In this document: piece after piece, positions 1 through 9,070 of the stretch
Numbering within the stretch: position 1 is the stretch's first letter
Layout: the number at the start of each line of letters is the position of its first letter
Origin: Spirosoma utsteinense
GTDB lineage: Bacteria > Bacteroidota > Bacteroidia > Cytophagales > Spirosomataceae
Assembly (NCBI RefSeq): GCF_014282275.1
Contig: NZ_VFIA01000004.1
Location: 124,001-188,000 of the forward strand
Length of the DNA stretch: 64,000 bases
Direction: 5' to 3'
The notes under the pieces: model-generated
Database searches by the model: none
What the model was told of the DNA's origin: nothing
What the model saw: only the letters and a program-made list of their open reading frames with translations
Position numbers and translations under genes: made by a program

Positions 1-349
1 ATACGACGAAGAGGCCGACCACAACAGTCATGGCCACAACCGTTAGCAGCACCCGTGTGGCTAAATGGCTTAGTAACAGGTGGTGCTCATAGTACCCATA
101 CAGCTTGCCAACCGCAATCATCGCTACTGCCGACATCACGTAGGCGAGGGGCAGACTGGTTTCAGGCTGGTTTTCGAGGAGAATGGCATTAGCCGCTACA
201 TAGACCAGAATCGTACCGATGCCCAGCAGGAAGTTATGAACGAAAAACAAGCCGACCGTTCGGGCTTCGTCAGGCCGTATGCCTAACGCACGTTGCCATC
301 GTTGAGTAAACGACAGGTCAGAAGGCGGGGTACTGGCACCTACGTTCAT
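1..349 (-). CDS. Membrane transporter-like protein, N-terminal fragment
   Basis: The reading frame is open from the ATG at 349 to the window edge, so only about 116 N-terminal residues are visible. A short soluble start is followed by hydrophobic stretches around residues 30-52, 66-80 and 95-115, so this is a polytopic inner-membrane protein. The opening (a basic segment, then FFVHNFLLGIGTILVYVAAN) recalls the ADP/ATP-translocase-like or MFS-type proteins of Cytophagales that can carry cyclic-nucleotide-binding domains; that assignment is from memory of the family and is tentative. A good -7 box lies about 70 bases upstream of the start. The C-terminal part is outside the window. Confidence 0.6.
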   Translation of the reverse strand, partial: MNVGASTPPSDLSFTQRWQRALGIRPDEARTVGLFFVHNFLLGIGTILVYVAANAILLENQPETSLPLAYVMSAVAMIAVGKLYGYYEHHLLLSHLATRVLLTVVAMTVVVGLFVV

Positions 350-418
350 ACGTTGTTGCTACGGAGAAGTTCGCTTGGTTAATAAAAGACGGGTTAATTC
401 ACGAACCAGTCTCAACCT

Positions 419-426
419 CAAATATA
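419..426 (-). promoter_or_regulatory. Probable -7 promoter box for the leftward membrane protein gene
   Basis: The minus strand reads TATATTTG here, a full match to the Bacteroidetes -7 consensus TAnnTTTG. It leaves a leader of roughly 60 bases before the ATG at 349. I see no strong -33 element. Confidence 0.45.
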
Positions 427-666
427 CGCGGCCACGGTTAAACGGGGGCATTCTTCCTAACTTTTTAGGGGCTAGTAGTGGCCTTCGACCAGCTTTTTCA
501 ATGACCTGAAGCGGCCCCTGTTACGGGTGGGAACGAAGCTTCTTTCACAAAAAGACAGTGGTCAACCAAACCGGCACGAATGCTGTTATAGGAGTAATCG
601 TGTCGTAACCAGTACACAGTAGGATAAAAACCATAATTTTTACGGCTAAGTGTTTAGCCTATACGC

Positions 667-674
667 TACCTTTG
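667..674 (+). promoter_or_regulatory. Probable -7 promoter box of sucA
   Basis: TACCTTTG matches the Bacteroidetes TAnnTTTG consensus exactly. It sits 28 bases before the sucA ATG, giving a leader of about 20-25 bases. The -33 region is weak. Confidence 0.55.
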
Positions 675-702
675 CGAGTCAAAACAACGACGCGCCCTCG
701 TC

Positions 703-3516
703 ATGGACCAGTTTTCATATATCGCCAATTCCGACGCGGCTTACGTAGATCAATTGTATCAGTCTTATAAGCAAGACCCTCAATTAGTTGACGAAAGCTG
801 GCAGCAATTTTTCAAAGGATTTGAGTTCTCGTTAACCTACGGTGAAACCGCCAACGGTAACAAAGCGAACACCACAGCACAGAACGGCGTTGCTGCCAAC
901 GGTGCGTCTACAAAAACCAATGGCCAGGCTGTTAAACCAGTCGATGCCAGTCATGCCGAAAAAGAAGTTTCGGTAGCCAGTCTGATCAAGGCCTACCGGT
1001 CTCGTGGTCACCTGCTGGCGAAAACCAACCCGCTCAAAGCGCGTAAAGACCGGCAGCCTCGCGTTGACCTGCCCGACTATGCCTTGACGGAGGCCGATCT
1101 CGACACCACCTTCGAGTCGGGTAAGCTTCTGGGCATCGGGCCAGCTACACTGCGCACTATCATGGAGTCGCTGCGGAAAATCTACGCAGGCAATATCGGC
1201 TTCGAGTATATGTACATCCGGGAAATGGATGTGAAAAACTGGCTACGCAACAAGATCGAGAAAGAAGCGCTGGTATTTACGCCTACTATCGATGAGAAGA
1301 AGCGTATCCTTGAAAAGCTGAACGAAGCTACCGTTTTCGAGAACTTCCTGGCAACCAAATACCTGGGTCAGAAACGTTTCTCGCTCGAAGGTGGCGAATC
1401 GACTATTCCGGCGCTGGACACCATCATCAGCCAGGCATCCGACATGGGTGTTGAGGAAGTTATGATCGGTATGGCCCACCGGGGACGGCTGAACGTACTC
1501 TGTAACATTCTGGGCAAATCGTACGAAGCCGTATTCGACGGATTCGAAGGAAACGTACCGGAGCAGGTACATGGCGATGGTGACGTGAAATATCACCTTG
1601 GTTATGCCAGCCTGACCGAAACCAAATCGGGAAAACAGATCAGCGTGAAACTGGCTCCGAATCCGTCGCACCTCGAAGCCGTTAACCCGGTTGTTGAAGG
1701 ATTCGTACGGGCGCAGGCCGATGAAGAGTACGCCGGTGACTTTACCCGGATCATGCCCATCCTGATTCACGGTGATGCCGCCGTGGCCGGTCAGGGCATT
1801 GTCTATGAAGTGACACAAATGGCTAAACTGGCGGGGTATCAAACTGGTGGAACGATCCACTTTGTTATCAACAACCAGGTTGGTTTTACAACAGATTTTG
1901 AGGATGCCCGTTCGTCGATCTATTGCTCGGATGTGGCTAAAATCATTGATGCCCCGATTTTCCACGTCAACGGCGACGACCCGGAAGCGGTTATATTCTG
2001 CGCTAAATTAGCCGTTGAGTTCCGTCAGAAATTCAACCGGGATGTATTCATCGATATGGTGTGCTACCGGCGCTATGGACATAATGAGTCCGACGAGCCG
2101 AAATTTACGCAGCCAACGATGTACAACATCATCGACAAGCATGCCAACCCGCGCGAACTCTACAACAAATTGCTCATTGAGCGGGGCGATGTAGATGCGG
2201 AGCTGGCAACGCGTATGGATACGGAATTTAAAAAGCAGTTGCAGGACCGGCTCGACCGGGTGAAGCAGAAAGCAGAGATTCCGTACAAACCGCTGCGTCT
2301 GGATCTGGACTGGGCTGAACTGCGCTTCTCCGAAGCACAGGATTTCGACCAGTCGCCCGAGACGGGTGTGGCTCCCGAAACGCTGGAAACTATTGGCAAA
2401 GCCCTGGTTAAAATTCCGGAAGGTTTCAAGCCGCTGAAACAGATCGATAAATTGCTGAAAGACCGGCAGGCGATGCTGACCGACAGTAAAATGGTGAACT
2501 GGGGCACGGCTGAGTTGCTGGCTTACGGGTCACTGCTACTGGAAGGTAAACCCGTTCGCCTGAGCGGGCAGGATGTGCAGCGCGGTACGTTCTCGCACCG
2601 CCATGCTGTTCTGCACGATGCAGATACGAACCAGTCATACTCATCGCTCGATTTTATCCGGGACGACCAGCAGAAGTTTCAGGTTTACAATTCGCTGCTG
2701 TCGGAGTACGGTGTACTGGGTTTTGAGTATGGCTATGCCATGGCAAACCCGCACGCACTGGTTATCTGGGAAGCGCAGTTCGGGGATTTCTCGAATGGTG
2801 CCCAGTTGATCATCGACCAGTTTATTGCTGCTGCCGAGTCGAAGTGGGGTATTCAAAACGGGGTGGTACTCTTGCTGCCACACGGCTACGAAGGCCAGGG
2901 CCCGGAACACTCCAACGCCCGGCCCGAACGCTACCTGCAACTCAGCGCCGAGCAGAACATGATAGTAGCCAATATCTCGACGCCGGCCAACTTCTTCCAC
3001 CTGATGCGTCGTCAACTGGCGTGGGCTTTCCGGAAGCCATTGGTGGTCATGTCGCCCAAGTCGCTGCTGCGTCATCCAAAGTGTGTATCTCCGCTGGAGG
3101 ATCTTACGAAAGGGTCGTTCCAGGAAGTACTGGGCGATTCCTATGCGCAGGCCAAGAAAGTGAAGCGGGTGCTGCTCTGCTCAGGTAAGATCTATTACGA
3201 TCTGTTCGATAAGCAACAGGCCGACCAACGCGACGACGTCGCCATCGTTCGCCTGGAACAACTGGCTCCGCTGCCCAAAAAGCAGTTGGACGATGTACTG
3301 AGCCAGTATAAGAAAGCCGAACTGGTATGGGTTCAGGAAGAGCCCGAGAACATGGGCTACTGGGGCTATCTGCTACGCGTGATGGCAGGTCAAAACCCGG
3401 CCGCATCCTATACGTTGCGCGTCATTTCGCGTGGTGCTGCGGCCTCGCCGGCTACAGGCTATGCCAAAGTGCACACGCAGGAGCAAGCTGATATCGTTCG
3501 CAGAGCTTTCGAATAA
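703..3516 (+). CDS. sucA: 2-oxoglutarate dehydrogenase E1 component
   Basis: Thiamine-diphosphate-dependent E1 subunit (937 aa, a normal length) of the cytoplasmic 2-oxoglutarate dehydrogenase complex. It decarboxylates 2-oxoglutarate and passes the succinyl group to the lipoyl arms of E2. The N-terminus has the short E2-binding segment (YIANSDAAYVDQLYQSYKQD) followed by a low-complexity Asn/Thr/Ala linker at about residues 48-85. The family motif HGDAAVAGQG lies near residue 356, the ThDP/Mg site GDDPEAV near 423, and the transketolase-like pyrimidine-domain motif HGYEGQGPEHS near 726. sucB follows after 144 bases, so the two are probably cotranscribed, although a very long hairpin lies between them. 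Confidence 0.97.
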   Translation: MDQFSYIANSDAAYVDQLYQSYKQDPQLVDESWQQFFKGFEFSLTYGETANGNKANTTAQNGVAANGASTKTNGQAVKPVDASHAEKEVSVASLIKAYRSRGHLLAKTNPLKARKDRQPRVDLPDYALTEADLDTTFESGKLLGIGPATLRTIMESLRKIYAGNIGFEYMYIREMDVKNWLRNKIEKEALVFTPTIDEKKRILEKLNEATVFENFLATKYLGQKRFSLEGGESTIPALDTIISQASDMGVEEVMIGMAHRGRLNVLCNILGKSYEAVFDGFEGNVPEQVHGDGDVKYHLGYASLTETKSGKQISVKLAPNPSHLEAVNPVVEGFVRAQADEEYAGDFTRIMPILIHGDAAVAGQGIVYEVTQMAKLAGYQTGGTIHFVINNQVGFTTDFEDARSSIYCSDVAKIIDAPIFHVNGDDPEAVIFCAKLAVEFRQKFNRDVFIDMVCYRRYGHNESDEPKFTQPTMYNIIDKHANPRELYNKLLIERGDVDAELATRMDTEFKKQLQDRLDRVKQKAEIPYKPLRLDLDWAELRFSEAQDFDQSPETGVAPETLETIGKALVKIPEGFKPLKQIDKLLKDRQAMLTDSKMVNWGTAELLAYGSLLLEGKPVRLSGQDVQRGTFSHRHAVLHDADTNQSYSSLDFIRDDQQKFQVYNSLLSEYGVLGFEYGYAMANPHALVIWEAQFGDFSNGAQLIIDQFIAAAESKWGIQNGVVLLLPHGYEGQGPEHSNARPERYLQLSAEQNMIVANISTPANFFHLMRRQLAWAFRKPLVVMSPKSLLRHPKCVSPLEDLTKGSFQEVLGDSYAQAKKVKRVLLCSGKIYYDLFDKQQADQRDDVAIVRLEQLAPLPKKQLDDVLSQYKKAELVWVQEEPENMGYWGYLLRVMAGQNPAASYTLRVISRGAAASPATGYAKVHTQEQADIVRRAFE

Positions 3517-3528
3517 AAAATAGCTGGT

Positions 3529-3620
3529 CAGTTAAATGAGTCAGTTGGTGAGTTGAACAGTCGGTGAGTTAGCAGACTGACTCACCGACTGTTCAACTCA
3601 CCAACTGACTCATTTAACTG
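3529..3620. repeat. 41-bp perfect inverted repeat between sucA and sucB
   Basis: Arms 3529-3569 and 3580-3620 are exact reverse complements and enclose a 10-base loop. The arms are built from repeated words such as GTCAGTTGGTGAGTT and CAGTCGGTGAGTT, and the word pattern (ACTGACCGACTCACTAACTG) continues to about 3656, four bases before the sucB start. There is no T-tract after the stem, so it is not a classical terminator. It could act as an mRNA-stabilising or attenuating element that sets the sucA:sucB ratio; that is inference. Confidence 0.85.
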
Positions 3621-3660
3621 ATTTATTAACTGACCGACTCACTAACTGACCAACTGTTAT

Positions 3661-5286
3661 ATGGCCGTTGACATGAAAATCCCCGCTGTGGGGGAATCGA
3701 TTACCGAAGTAACCGTCGGTACGTGGTACAAAAAAGAAGGCGATCAGGTGAAGATGGACGAAGTTCTCTGTGGCCTCGACTCCGACAAAGCTACGTTTGA
3801 ACTGACGGCCGAAGCCAACGGTACATTACATATCCTGGCGCAGGAAGGGGATGTACTGCCCATTGGGGCCAGCATCTGCACCATCGATGGCGATGGAAGC
3901 GCGGCTCCGGCGGCTCCTTCAGCTGAACCAGCCCAGGCACCAGCGCCTGCCCAACCAGCAGCGACCAATGCCGATCCAACCCCTGCTCTTCAGCCTGTAG
4001 CAGAACCGGCCCAGCCAGCGCCATCGGCGGCTACGAAGGTAATTGAGATGAAAGTTCCGGCTGTGGGCGAGTCGGTTACCGAAGTGACCATTGCGTCCTG
4101 GAGTAAGAAAGATGGCGATCAGGTAGCGTTGGACGAGGTGCTGTGCGAACTCGAATCCGACAAAGCAACTTTCGAACTGCCTGCTGAAGCCGCTGGAACG
4201 CTGCGTATCGTAGCACAGGAAGGCGAAACACTAGCCATTGGCGCCTTGATCGCCAAGATCGAAGTGGGTGCAACGGCGGCTGCTCCAGCTTCGCAGCCAG
4301 CGTCGGCGCCGGCTGCCCAGCAGCCAGCACCTGTTGAAACGACGTCGAATGGGCAGAACGGCTATGCCGTAAACCATCCATCGCCTGCAGCCGCTAAAAT
4401 TCTGGACGAGAAAGGTATCTCGGCGCAGCAGGTTCAAGGAACGGGGGTAGGAGGGCGTTTGACCAAAGAGGATGCGATGAAAGCGTCGCCCGCGCCTGCA
4501 CAACCCGCTCCGTCGGCACCCGCGCCAGCACCTGCTGCCGCTAAACCAGCAGCCGCACCGGCACCCGCCCCCGTCATGACGGGTGAGCGCGCCCAGCGTC
4601 GTGAAAAAATGACGTCGCTGCGTAGAACCATTGCCCGCCGACTGGTAGCTGTGAAAAACGAAACGGCCATGCTCACTACCTTTAACGAGGTAGACATGAA
4701 GCCGATCATGGATCTGCGGAATAAGTACAAGGATAAGTTCAAGGAGAAAAACGGCGTAGGCCTTGGCTTCATGTCGTTCTTCACGAAGGCCGTTTGTACG
4801 GCGCTGAAAGACTTCCCGGCCGTGAACGCTCAGATCGATGGCGACCAGATGGTCTTCAACGATTTCTGTGATATATCGATTGCCGTTTCGTCCGATCGGG
4901 GTCTGGTCGTTCCTGTCATCCGGAATGCCGAGCAACTAAGCTTCGCCCAGATTGAGAAAGAAATCGTCCGTCTGGCGGGTCTGGCTCGTGAAAACAAGCT
5001 GACCATTGAGCAAATGACGGGTGGCACGTTTACTATCACCAATGGCGGTACCTTCGGGTCGATGCTGTCGACGCCAATCATCAACGCGCCCCAGTCAGCC
5101 ATTCTGGGTATGCACAACATCGTTGAGCGGGCCGTAGTCGTCAATGGGGAGATTGTGATTCGCCCTATCATGTACGTGGCCCTATCATACGATCACCGCA
5201 TTATCGACGGAAAAGAGTCGGTTAGCTTCCTGGTTCGGGTGAAACAGATTCTGGAAGATCCTGCCCGTTTGCTGTTCGATATGTAG
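3661..5286 (+). CDS. sucB: Dihydrolipoyllysine-residue succinyltransferase (2-oxoglutarate dehydrogenase E2)
   Basis: Core E2 subunit of 541 aa that transfers succinyl groups from lipoamide to CoA. Two lipoyl domains are present, each with the lipoylation motif DKATFEL (lysines near residues 42 and 167), separated by Ala/Pro-rich linkers. A peripheral-subunit-binding domain starts near residue 236 ([15 protein letters not shown]), and the catalytic acyltransferase domain runs from about 310 to the end with the active-site DHRIIDG near 510. Many SucB proteins have one lipoyl domain; two are more usual in acetyltransferases, but the direct partnership with sucA supports the succinyl role. An insertion sequence begins 20 bases after the stop. 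Confidence 0.93.
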   Translation: MAVDMKIPAVGESITEVTVGTWYKKEGDQVKMDEVLCGLDSDKATFELTAEANGTLHILAQEGDVLPIGASICTIDGDGSAAPAAPSAEPAQAPAPAQPAATNADPTPALQPVAEPAQPAPSAATKVIEMKVPAVGESVTEVTIASWSKKDGDQVALDEVLCELESDKATFELPAEAAGTLRIVAQEGETLAIGALIAKIEVGATAAAPASQPASAPAAQQPAPVETTSNGQNGYAVNHPSPAAAKILDEKGISAQQVQGTGVGGRLTKEDAMKASPAPAQPAPSAPAPAPAAAKPAAAPAPAPVMTGERAQRREKMTSLRRTIARRLVAVKNETAMLTTFNEVDMKPIMDLRNKYKDKFKEKNGVGLGFMSFFTKAVCTALKDFPAVNAQIDGDQMVFNDFCDISIAVSSDRGLVVPVIRNAEQLSFAQIEKEIVRLAGLARENKLTIEQMTGGTFTITNGGTFGSMLSTPIINAPQSAILGMHNIVERAVVVNGEIVIRPIMYVALSYDHRIIDGKESVSFLVRVKQILEDPARLLFDM

Positions 5287-5315
5287 TCATTGCTTTTAAG
5301 TCATACAAACATGAG

Positions 5316-6677
5316 TCATCCCGAATTTTGAGTAATAGCAAAAGCTATCATCAATGCGTTGGCAATGGCTAACCGCAATCTGTAGATCGGCACCGAAGCT
5401 ATTCGGTGCCGATTACCTGTCCGGGGTGCCCACCGCTTCAAGAAGATCGGCACCCAGCCCGACCAGTTACGCAACAACGACAACAGAAAGTCATAGACTA
5501 AGCTAACAATCCCTAATAACTTAAGCCGACCTTCCCAAAACCACAGCCGGGGCGACTCCATCCCTAACTCGGCTTTGCCCGCCCGAAAAGCCTGTTCGAT
5601 CTGTCCCGGCGGGGAACCGCAGCGGTGCATATAGCTATGCACTATCTCCCAGGCATCTTTGAGGCTGTTGATGGCAAGTGAGGTGAGCAGATACATCGGT
5701 GGTTGCTGGTGCTTTCTGTCCCGCACCACCACTAAAAATAGTTGGGTGTCCATAAATTCAGGGTGATGAACTCCTAGCCAACCCACGCTAACGTGTTTGG
5801 TCATCTTGCGCTCCTTGTCGCGCAGGAGTTTTCGACCCTGAGCCACACAACTGCGGGCCAGCAGATGCGTTTGCTTAGTCCCTTTTTGGGCGTGGACCAG
5901 TAGGTGGTTCTTTTTCCAGCGCAGTAAAAAGTGCTGCTCAAAATGGAGCATCCACTCAATCGTCCAACTGCTGGCATAGCCCCGATCCAGCACGTGCAGC
6001 AGGCGGTGGGGGATGGTGGCTTGAAGTGCTTTGAGCATCCGAAACATGATGTTGGTGCCAACCTCTTTATGTTTGCCACGGGTGGTCCACCAACTCATCT
6101 GGCACACGCTAGGTACTTCACCCAGGGCTGACAAAAGTACCCCCGTCCAGTGGAAGCCTGGCACACAAATCCGGGCCGTAGGGCGCTTGTAGTAGCCTTT
6201 CTTGATTTTAGTAAGCCGTTTGCCCTTACTGCTTTCTACGGAACAAAGTCCTTCGGCAAACCAACTCTCGGGCTTCTCGAGTCGACTATCGTCCCAAAGT
6301 AGCAGGGGGCGTTTGCCAACCGCCACGAGTTGGTCCATTCGCCGTTGGGTATTGGCAAAGAAGAACCCATCCACTAAAGCGGCTGTCCACTTCTGGCAGC
6401 GCAGTAAGTTGCTGATGCGTTTGGTGCCGGACGGTGCGTGGGCATGACCGCAGACGTAGCCACCCAACTCACTGAGCAAGAGTCCCATTTTAGTATGACG
6501 AAACAGTAAAATGGAGCGAAATAGGGTCTCAAAGGTGGTCACCAGGCGTTTGTCGATTTGATCGAGTAACTGGTGGTGTAGTGGTTGAAGATACTGGTTG
6601 ATTTTGGCCTCTAAAAAAGGGGTAGCGGTTGACTTTGGGCCTTGCTTTTGCGTATTTTGTGAGTATGTCCTGGACAT
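5316..6677 (-). CDS. IS4-family transposase
   Basis: DDE transposase of 453 aa, intact. Candidate catalytic residues are the Asp in LLLWDDSRL, the Asp in HVLDRGYAS and the Glu in GQIEQAFRAGK. The last lies in a Y-x2-R-x8-E-x6-K arrangement close to the YREK signature of IS4 transposases. The start is the ATG at 6677, and the C-terminus (ITQNSG) is encoded by the left terminal inverted repeat. A hairpin just upstream probably shields the gene from read-through transcription. The frame is uninterrupted, so the element may be active. Confidence 0.88.
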   Translation of the reverse strand: MSRTYSQNTQKQGPKSTATPFLEAKINQYLQPLHHQLLDQIDKRLVTTFETLFRSILLFRHTKMGLLLSELGGYVCGHAHAPSGTKRISNLLRCQKWTAALVDGFFFANTQRRMDQLVAVGKRPLLLWDDSRLEKPESWFAEGLCSVESSKGKRLTKIKKGYYKRPTARICVPGFHWTGVLLSALGEVPSVCQMSWWTTRGKHKEVGTNIMFRMLKALQATIPHRLLHVLDRGYASSWTIEWMLHFEQHFLLRWKKNHLLVHAQKGTKQTHLLARSCVAQGRKLLRDKERKMTKHVSVGWLGVHHPEFMDTQLFLVVVRDRKHQQPPMYLLTSLAINSLKDAWEIVHSYMHRCGSPPGQIEQAFRAGKAELGMESPRLWFWEGRLKLLGIVSLVYDFLLSLLRNWSGWVPIFLKRWAPRTGNRHRIASVPIYRLRLAIANALMIAFAITQNSG

Positions 6678-6746
6678 AAAAAGACCTCCTTTCTGGTTTT
6701 GGCGTTGTGGTGATGCTCAAAACTAAGAAAGGAGGCTCTTTTTTGT
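6677..6746 (-). promoter_or_regulatory. Hairpin in the transposase leader, possible read-through shield
   Basis: The segment AAAAAGACCTCCTTTCTGG at about 6677-6696 pairs with AAGAAAGGAGGCTCTTTTTT at 6725-6744. The stem is followed by a T/A tract in either direction. Lying between the right end of the insertion sequence and the transposase ATG, it fits a terminator-like structure that blocks transcription entering from outside, a known theme in insertion sequences. Confidence 0.5.
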
Positions 6747-6775
6747 CAAGTCCCTAAAATTCGGGATGACTCATG

Positions 6776-6887
6776 TTTTACAGTAGCCCTGCCAGTGGGC
6801 AAAGCCCCTGGTAGTGGCTGTAAAGCCTAAGTAGTTTTACAATAGCCACTACCAGGGGCAAAGCCCACTGGCAGGGCTATTGTAAAA
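6776..6887. repeat. Near-perfect ~50-bp inverted repeat downstream of gpmI
   Basis: Arms 6776-6824 and 6836-6887 are near-perfect reverse complements (core GCCCTGCCAGTGGGC and CCCCTGGTAGTGGCT) with an 11-base loop. The right arm ends one base before the gpmI stop codon, so in the minus direction the structure immediately follows the gene and may end or protect its transcript. The left arm overlaps the last three bases of the insertion sequence, so the element appears to have inserted at the edge of this palindrome. Confidence 0.75.
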
Positions 6888-8423
6888 CTACTTTCTGATC
6901 AAACTAACACCCGCCATTTCCGGGGGTTTTGGAATCCCCATCAGTTCCAGAATAGTAGGGGCTATGTCGGCTAGTTTACCATCGTTCAGTGTCGGGCGGT
7001 ACTCTTTGTCGATCAGGATGCAGGGTACCAGGTTAGTGGTATGTGCCGTATTGGGCGTTCCATCTCCATTGATCATGAATTCGGCGTTACCGTGATCGGC
7101 AATGATGATCGTCGTATAGCCATGGGCGAGGGCTGCTTCGGTAACGGCTTTCGCGCAGGTATCGGCAGTTTGGGCCGCTATCTTTACCGCTTCGAACACG
7201 CCCGTATGGCCGACCATGTCGGTGTTGGCAAAGTTCAGACAAACGAAATCCGTTTCTTCATTCTCCAATTCAGGAATGATCGCATCGCGGATATCGTAAG
7301 CCGCCATTTCGGGTTTCAGATCGTATGTCTTCACGTCTTTCGGCGACTGGCACAGCAACCGTTTCTCACCAGCGAACGGCTCCTCACGCCCACCTGAGAA
7401 AAAGAACGTAACGTGTGGGTATTTTTCGGTTTCGGCGATCCGGATTTGTTTACGACCAGCGTTGGCAATGACTTCACCCAGTGTGTTTTGCAGGTTATCC
7501 TTATCGAAAATGACTTTTACCCCAACAAACTCGTTGTCGTAATTCGTCATTGTGATGTAATCAAGGGCCAGCTTTTTCATTCCCAGTTCCGGGAAGTCTT
7601 TCTGCGTCAGAGCCTGGGTAATTTCGCGGCCCCGGTCGGTGCGGAAGTTGAAACACAGCACGACATCATCCTCTTCGATTACGGCTACCGGCGAACCGTC
7701 AGCCCTGGCAACGATAATTGGTTTAATAAATTCATCGGTTATGTCCTGGTCATAAGAGGCCTGAAGTGCTTTCGTAACAGCATCGGCCGCTACTTTCTGG
7801 CCTGTGCCGTGTACCATGGCATCATATGCCACCTTAACCCGCTCCCAGCGATTGTCGCGGTCCATAGCATAATAGCGGCCAACCACACTGGCAATCTGCC
7901 CGGTGGTGCTGGCCATGTGCGCCTGAAGCTCGGTCAAGTAGCTAACCCCGCCTTTGGGGTCGGTGTCGCGGCCATCGGTGAACGCATGAACGAATACGTC
8001 GGTAAGACCCTGCGCGTGCGTAATAGACAGTAAACCTTTGAGGTGATCGATGTGAGCATGAACACCTCCATCGGATACCAGTCCGATAAAGTGAATTTTT
8101 TTGCCGGTCCGTTTGGCGTAATTCATGGCATCGACGAGAACAGGCTCCGTATCGAGCGTGTGTTCATCAACTGCCTTGTTGACCTTCACCAGGTCCTGAT
8201 ACACAACCCGTCCCGCCCCGAGATTCATGTGGCCGACTTCAGAGTTGCCCATCTGCCCGACGGGTAAACCAACGGCTAATCCCGACGCTTCAAGGCGGCT
8301 ATTAGGATAGGTAGCATACAGCGACCGGACGAAAGGGACGTTAGCAGCCTCAATAGCTGATACCGCCGGGTTGAGGGGAATGCCCCAGCCGTCGAGAATA
8401 ATGAGAATGACTTTTTTATTCAT
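6888..8423 (-). CDS. gpmI: 2,3-bisphosphoglycerate-independent phosphoglycerate mutase
   Basis: Cytoplasmic glycolytic enzyme interconverting 3- and 2-phosphoglycerate with two metal ions (511 aa, typical length). The N-terminal metal motif ILDGWG (Asp11) and the phosphoserine nucleophile in GNSEVGHMNLG (Ser61) are present. The C-terminal metal cluster is seen in NTDMVGHTG and ADHGNAE, and the sequence ends in the usual TLLELMGI-like region (TILELMGIPKPPEM). It lies on the same strand as eno, the next enzyme of glycolysis, about 1 kb further upstream. Confidence 0.96.
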   Translation of the reverse strand: MNKKVILIILDGWGIPLNPAVSAIEAANVPFVRSLYATYPNSRLEASGLAVGLPVGQMGNSEVGHMNLGAGRVVYQDLVKVNKAVDEHTLDTEPVLVDAMNYAKRTGKKIHFIGLVSDGGVHAHIDHLKGLLSITHAQGLTDVFVHAFTDGRDTDPKGGVSYLTELQAHMASTTGQIASVVGRYYAMDRDNRWERVKVAYDAMVHGTGQKVAADAVTKALQASYDQDITDEFIKPIIVARADGSPVAVIEEDDVVLCFNFRTDRGREITQALTQKDFPELGMKKLALDYITMTNYDNEFVGVKVIFDKDNLQNTLGEVIANAGRKQIRIAETEKYPHVTFFFSGGREEPFAGEKRLLCQSPKDVKTYDLKPEMAAYDIRDAIIPELENEETDFVCLNFANTDMVGHTGVFEAVKIAAQTADTCAKAVTEAALAHGYTTIIIADHGNAEFMINGDGTPNTAHTTNLVPCILIDKEYRPTLNDGKLADIAPTILELMGIPKPPEMAGVSLIRK

Positions 8424-8503
8424 GGTATGATTTCAATGAGCGACGTAATGAATTGCCGGGCGGTCAGGCGCTCAGAAGAGTCGCCTGTCAGTCCGTCCAT
8501 AAG

Positions 8504-9007
8504 TTATAACATAGGTGGGTGGGTCATCCGTTCTTTGATCAGGAACTCCAGTAGCTGGCGGCAGCAACGGGCCGTTATCTGATACACTTCGTCAAAAACC
8601 TCGGGTCCTTCGTAATAAGGGTCCGGTACATTCGGTTGATCGCTGGTAGCCGGATCGAACTCACGGAGCAGGAAGATGGTATCGTTCGTGTGTAGCCCTG
8701 TACTGCGGTAGTTCAGTTTTTCGATGGCTTCCAGGTTCATTTCGTCCATCGCTACAAAATAATCGAACAGTGCCAGGTCCTCGCCAATCATCCGCCGGGC
8801 CCGATGGGTGAGCACCAGACCGTGCTCAATAGCATTTTCGCGGGTACGTCGGTCGGGAAGCTGGCCGATGTGGTACGACGCTGTTCCGGCTGAATCACAT
8901 TGAACTTGTTCGCTTAACCCGGCTTCGGCAACCAGTTCGCGAAATATGCCCTCTGCCACCGGCGATCGGCAGATGTTGCCGTAACAAACGAAGAGAACGT
9001 TTATCAT
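8504..9007 (-). CDS. Low-molecular-weight protein tyrosine phosphatase
   Basis: Cytoplasmic phosphatase of 167 aa. The P-loop CYGNICRS near the N-terminus gives the catalytic CX5R (Cys8, Arg14), and the general-acid Asp lies in VPDPYYEG (about residue 129). In other bacteria such enzymes act on tyrosine kinases or sugar-phosphate intermediates of polysaccharide export, but no kinase gene is visible here, so the substrate is unknown. It sits 80 bases upstream of gpmI on the same strand and 63 bases downstream of the DivIC-like gene. Confidence 0.92.
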   Translation of the reverse strand: MINVLFVCYGNICRSPVAEGIFRELVAEAGLSEQVQCDSAGTASYHIGQLPDRRTRENAIEHGLVLTHRARRMIGEDLALFDYFVAMDEMNLEAIEKLNYRSTGLHTNDTIFLLREFDPATSDQPNVPDPYYEGPEVFDEVYQITARCCRQLLEFLIKERMTHPPML

Positions 9008-9070
9008 AAAAATGAGCTAGTAATGGTGAGCAACCAGCGCTGTTCAGCGCTCATCATTACTAACCCAACA

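Larger units (their letters stand above)
350..702. other. Divergent intergenic region upstream of sucA
   Basis: This 353-base stretch separates the leftward membrane protein gene from rightward sucA. It holds the two -7 promoter boxes listed separately. I see no open frame with protein-like composition and no hairpin of note. Confidence 0.5.
5307..6778 (-). mobile_element. IS4-type insertion sequence with 23-bp terminal inverted repeats
   Basis: The ends are perfect 23-bp inverted repeats (5307-5329 and 6756-6778, outer end AAACATGAGTCATCCCGAAT), enclosing one transposase gene; total length is 1472 bp. The trinucleotide TAC flanks both sides (5304-5306 and 6779-6781) and may be a short target duplication, though IS4 elements usually make longer ones. 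The transposase stop codon lies inside the left terminal repeat. The element sits 20 bases after sucB and abuts a large inverted repeat on its right, so no gene is interrupted. Confidence 0.85.
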
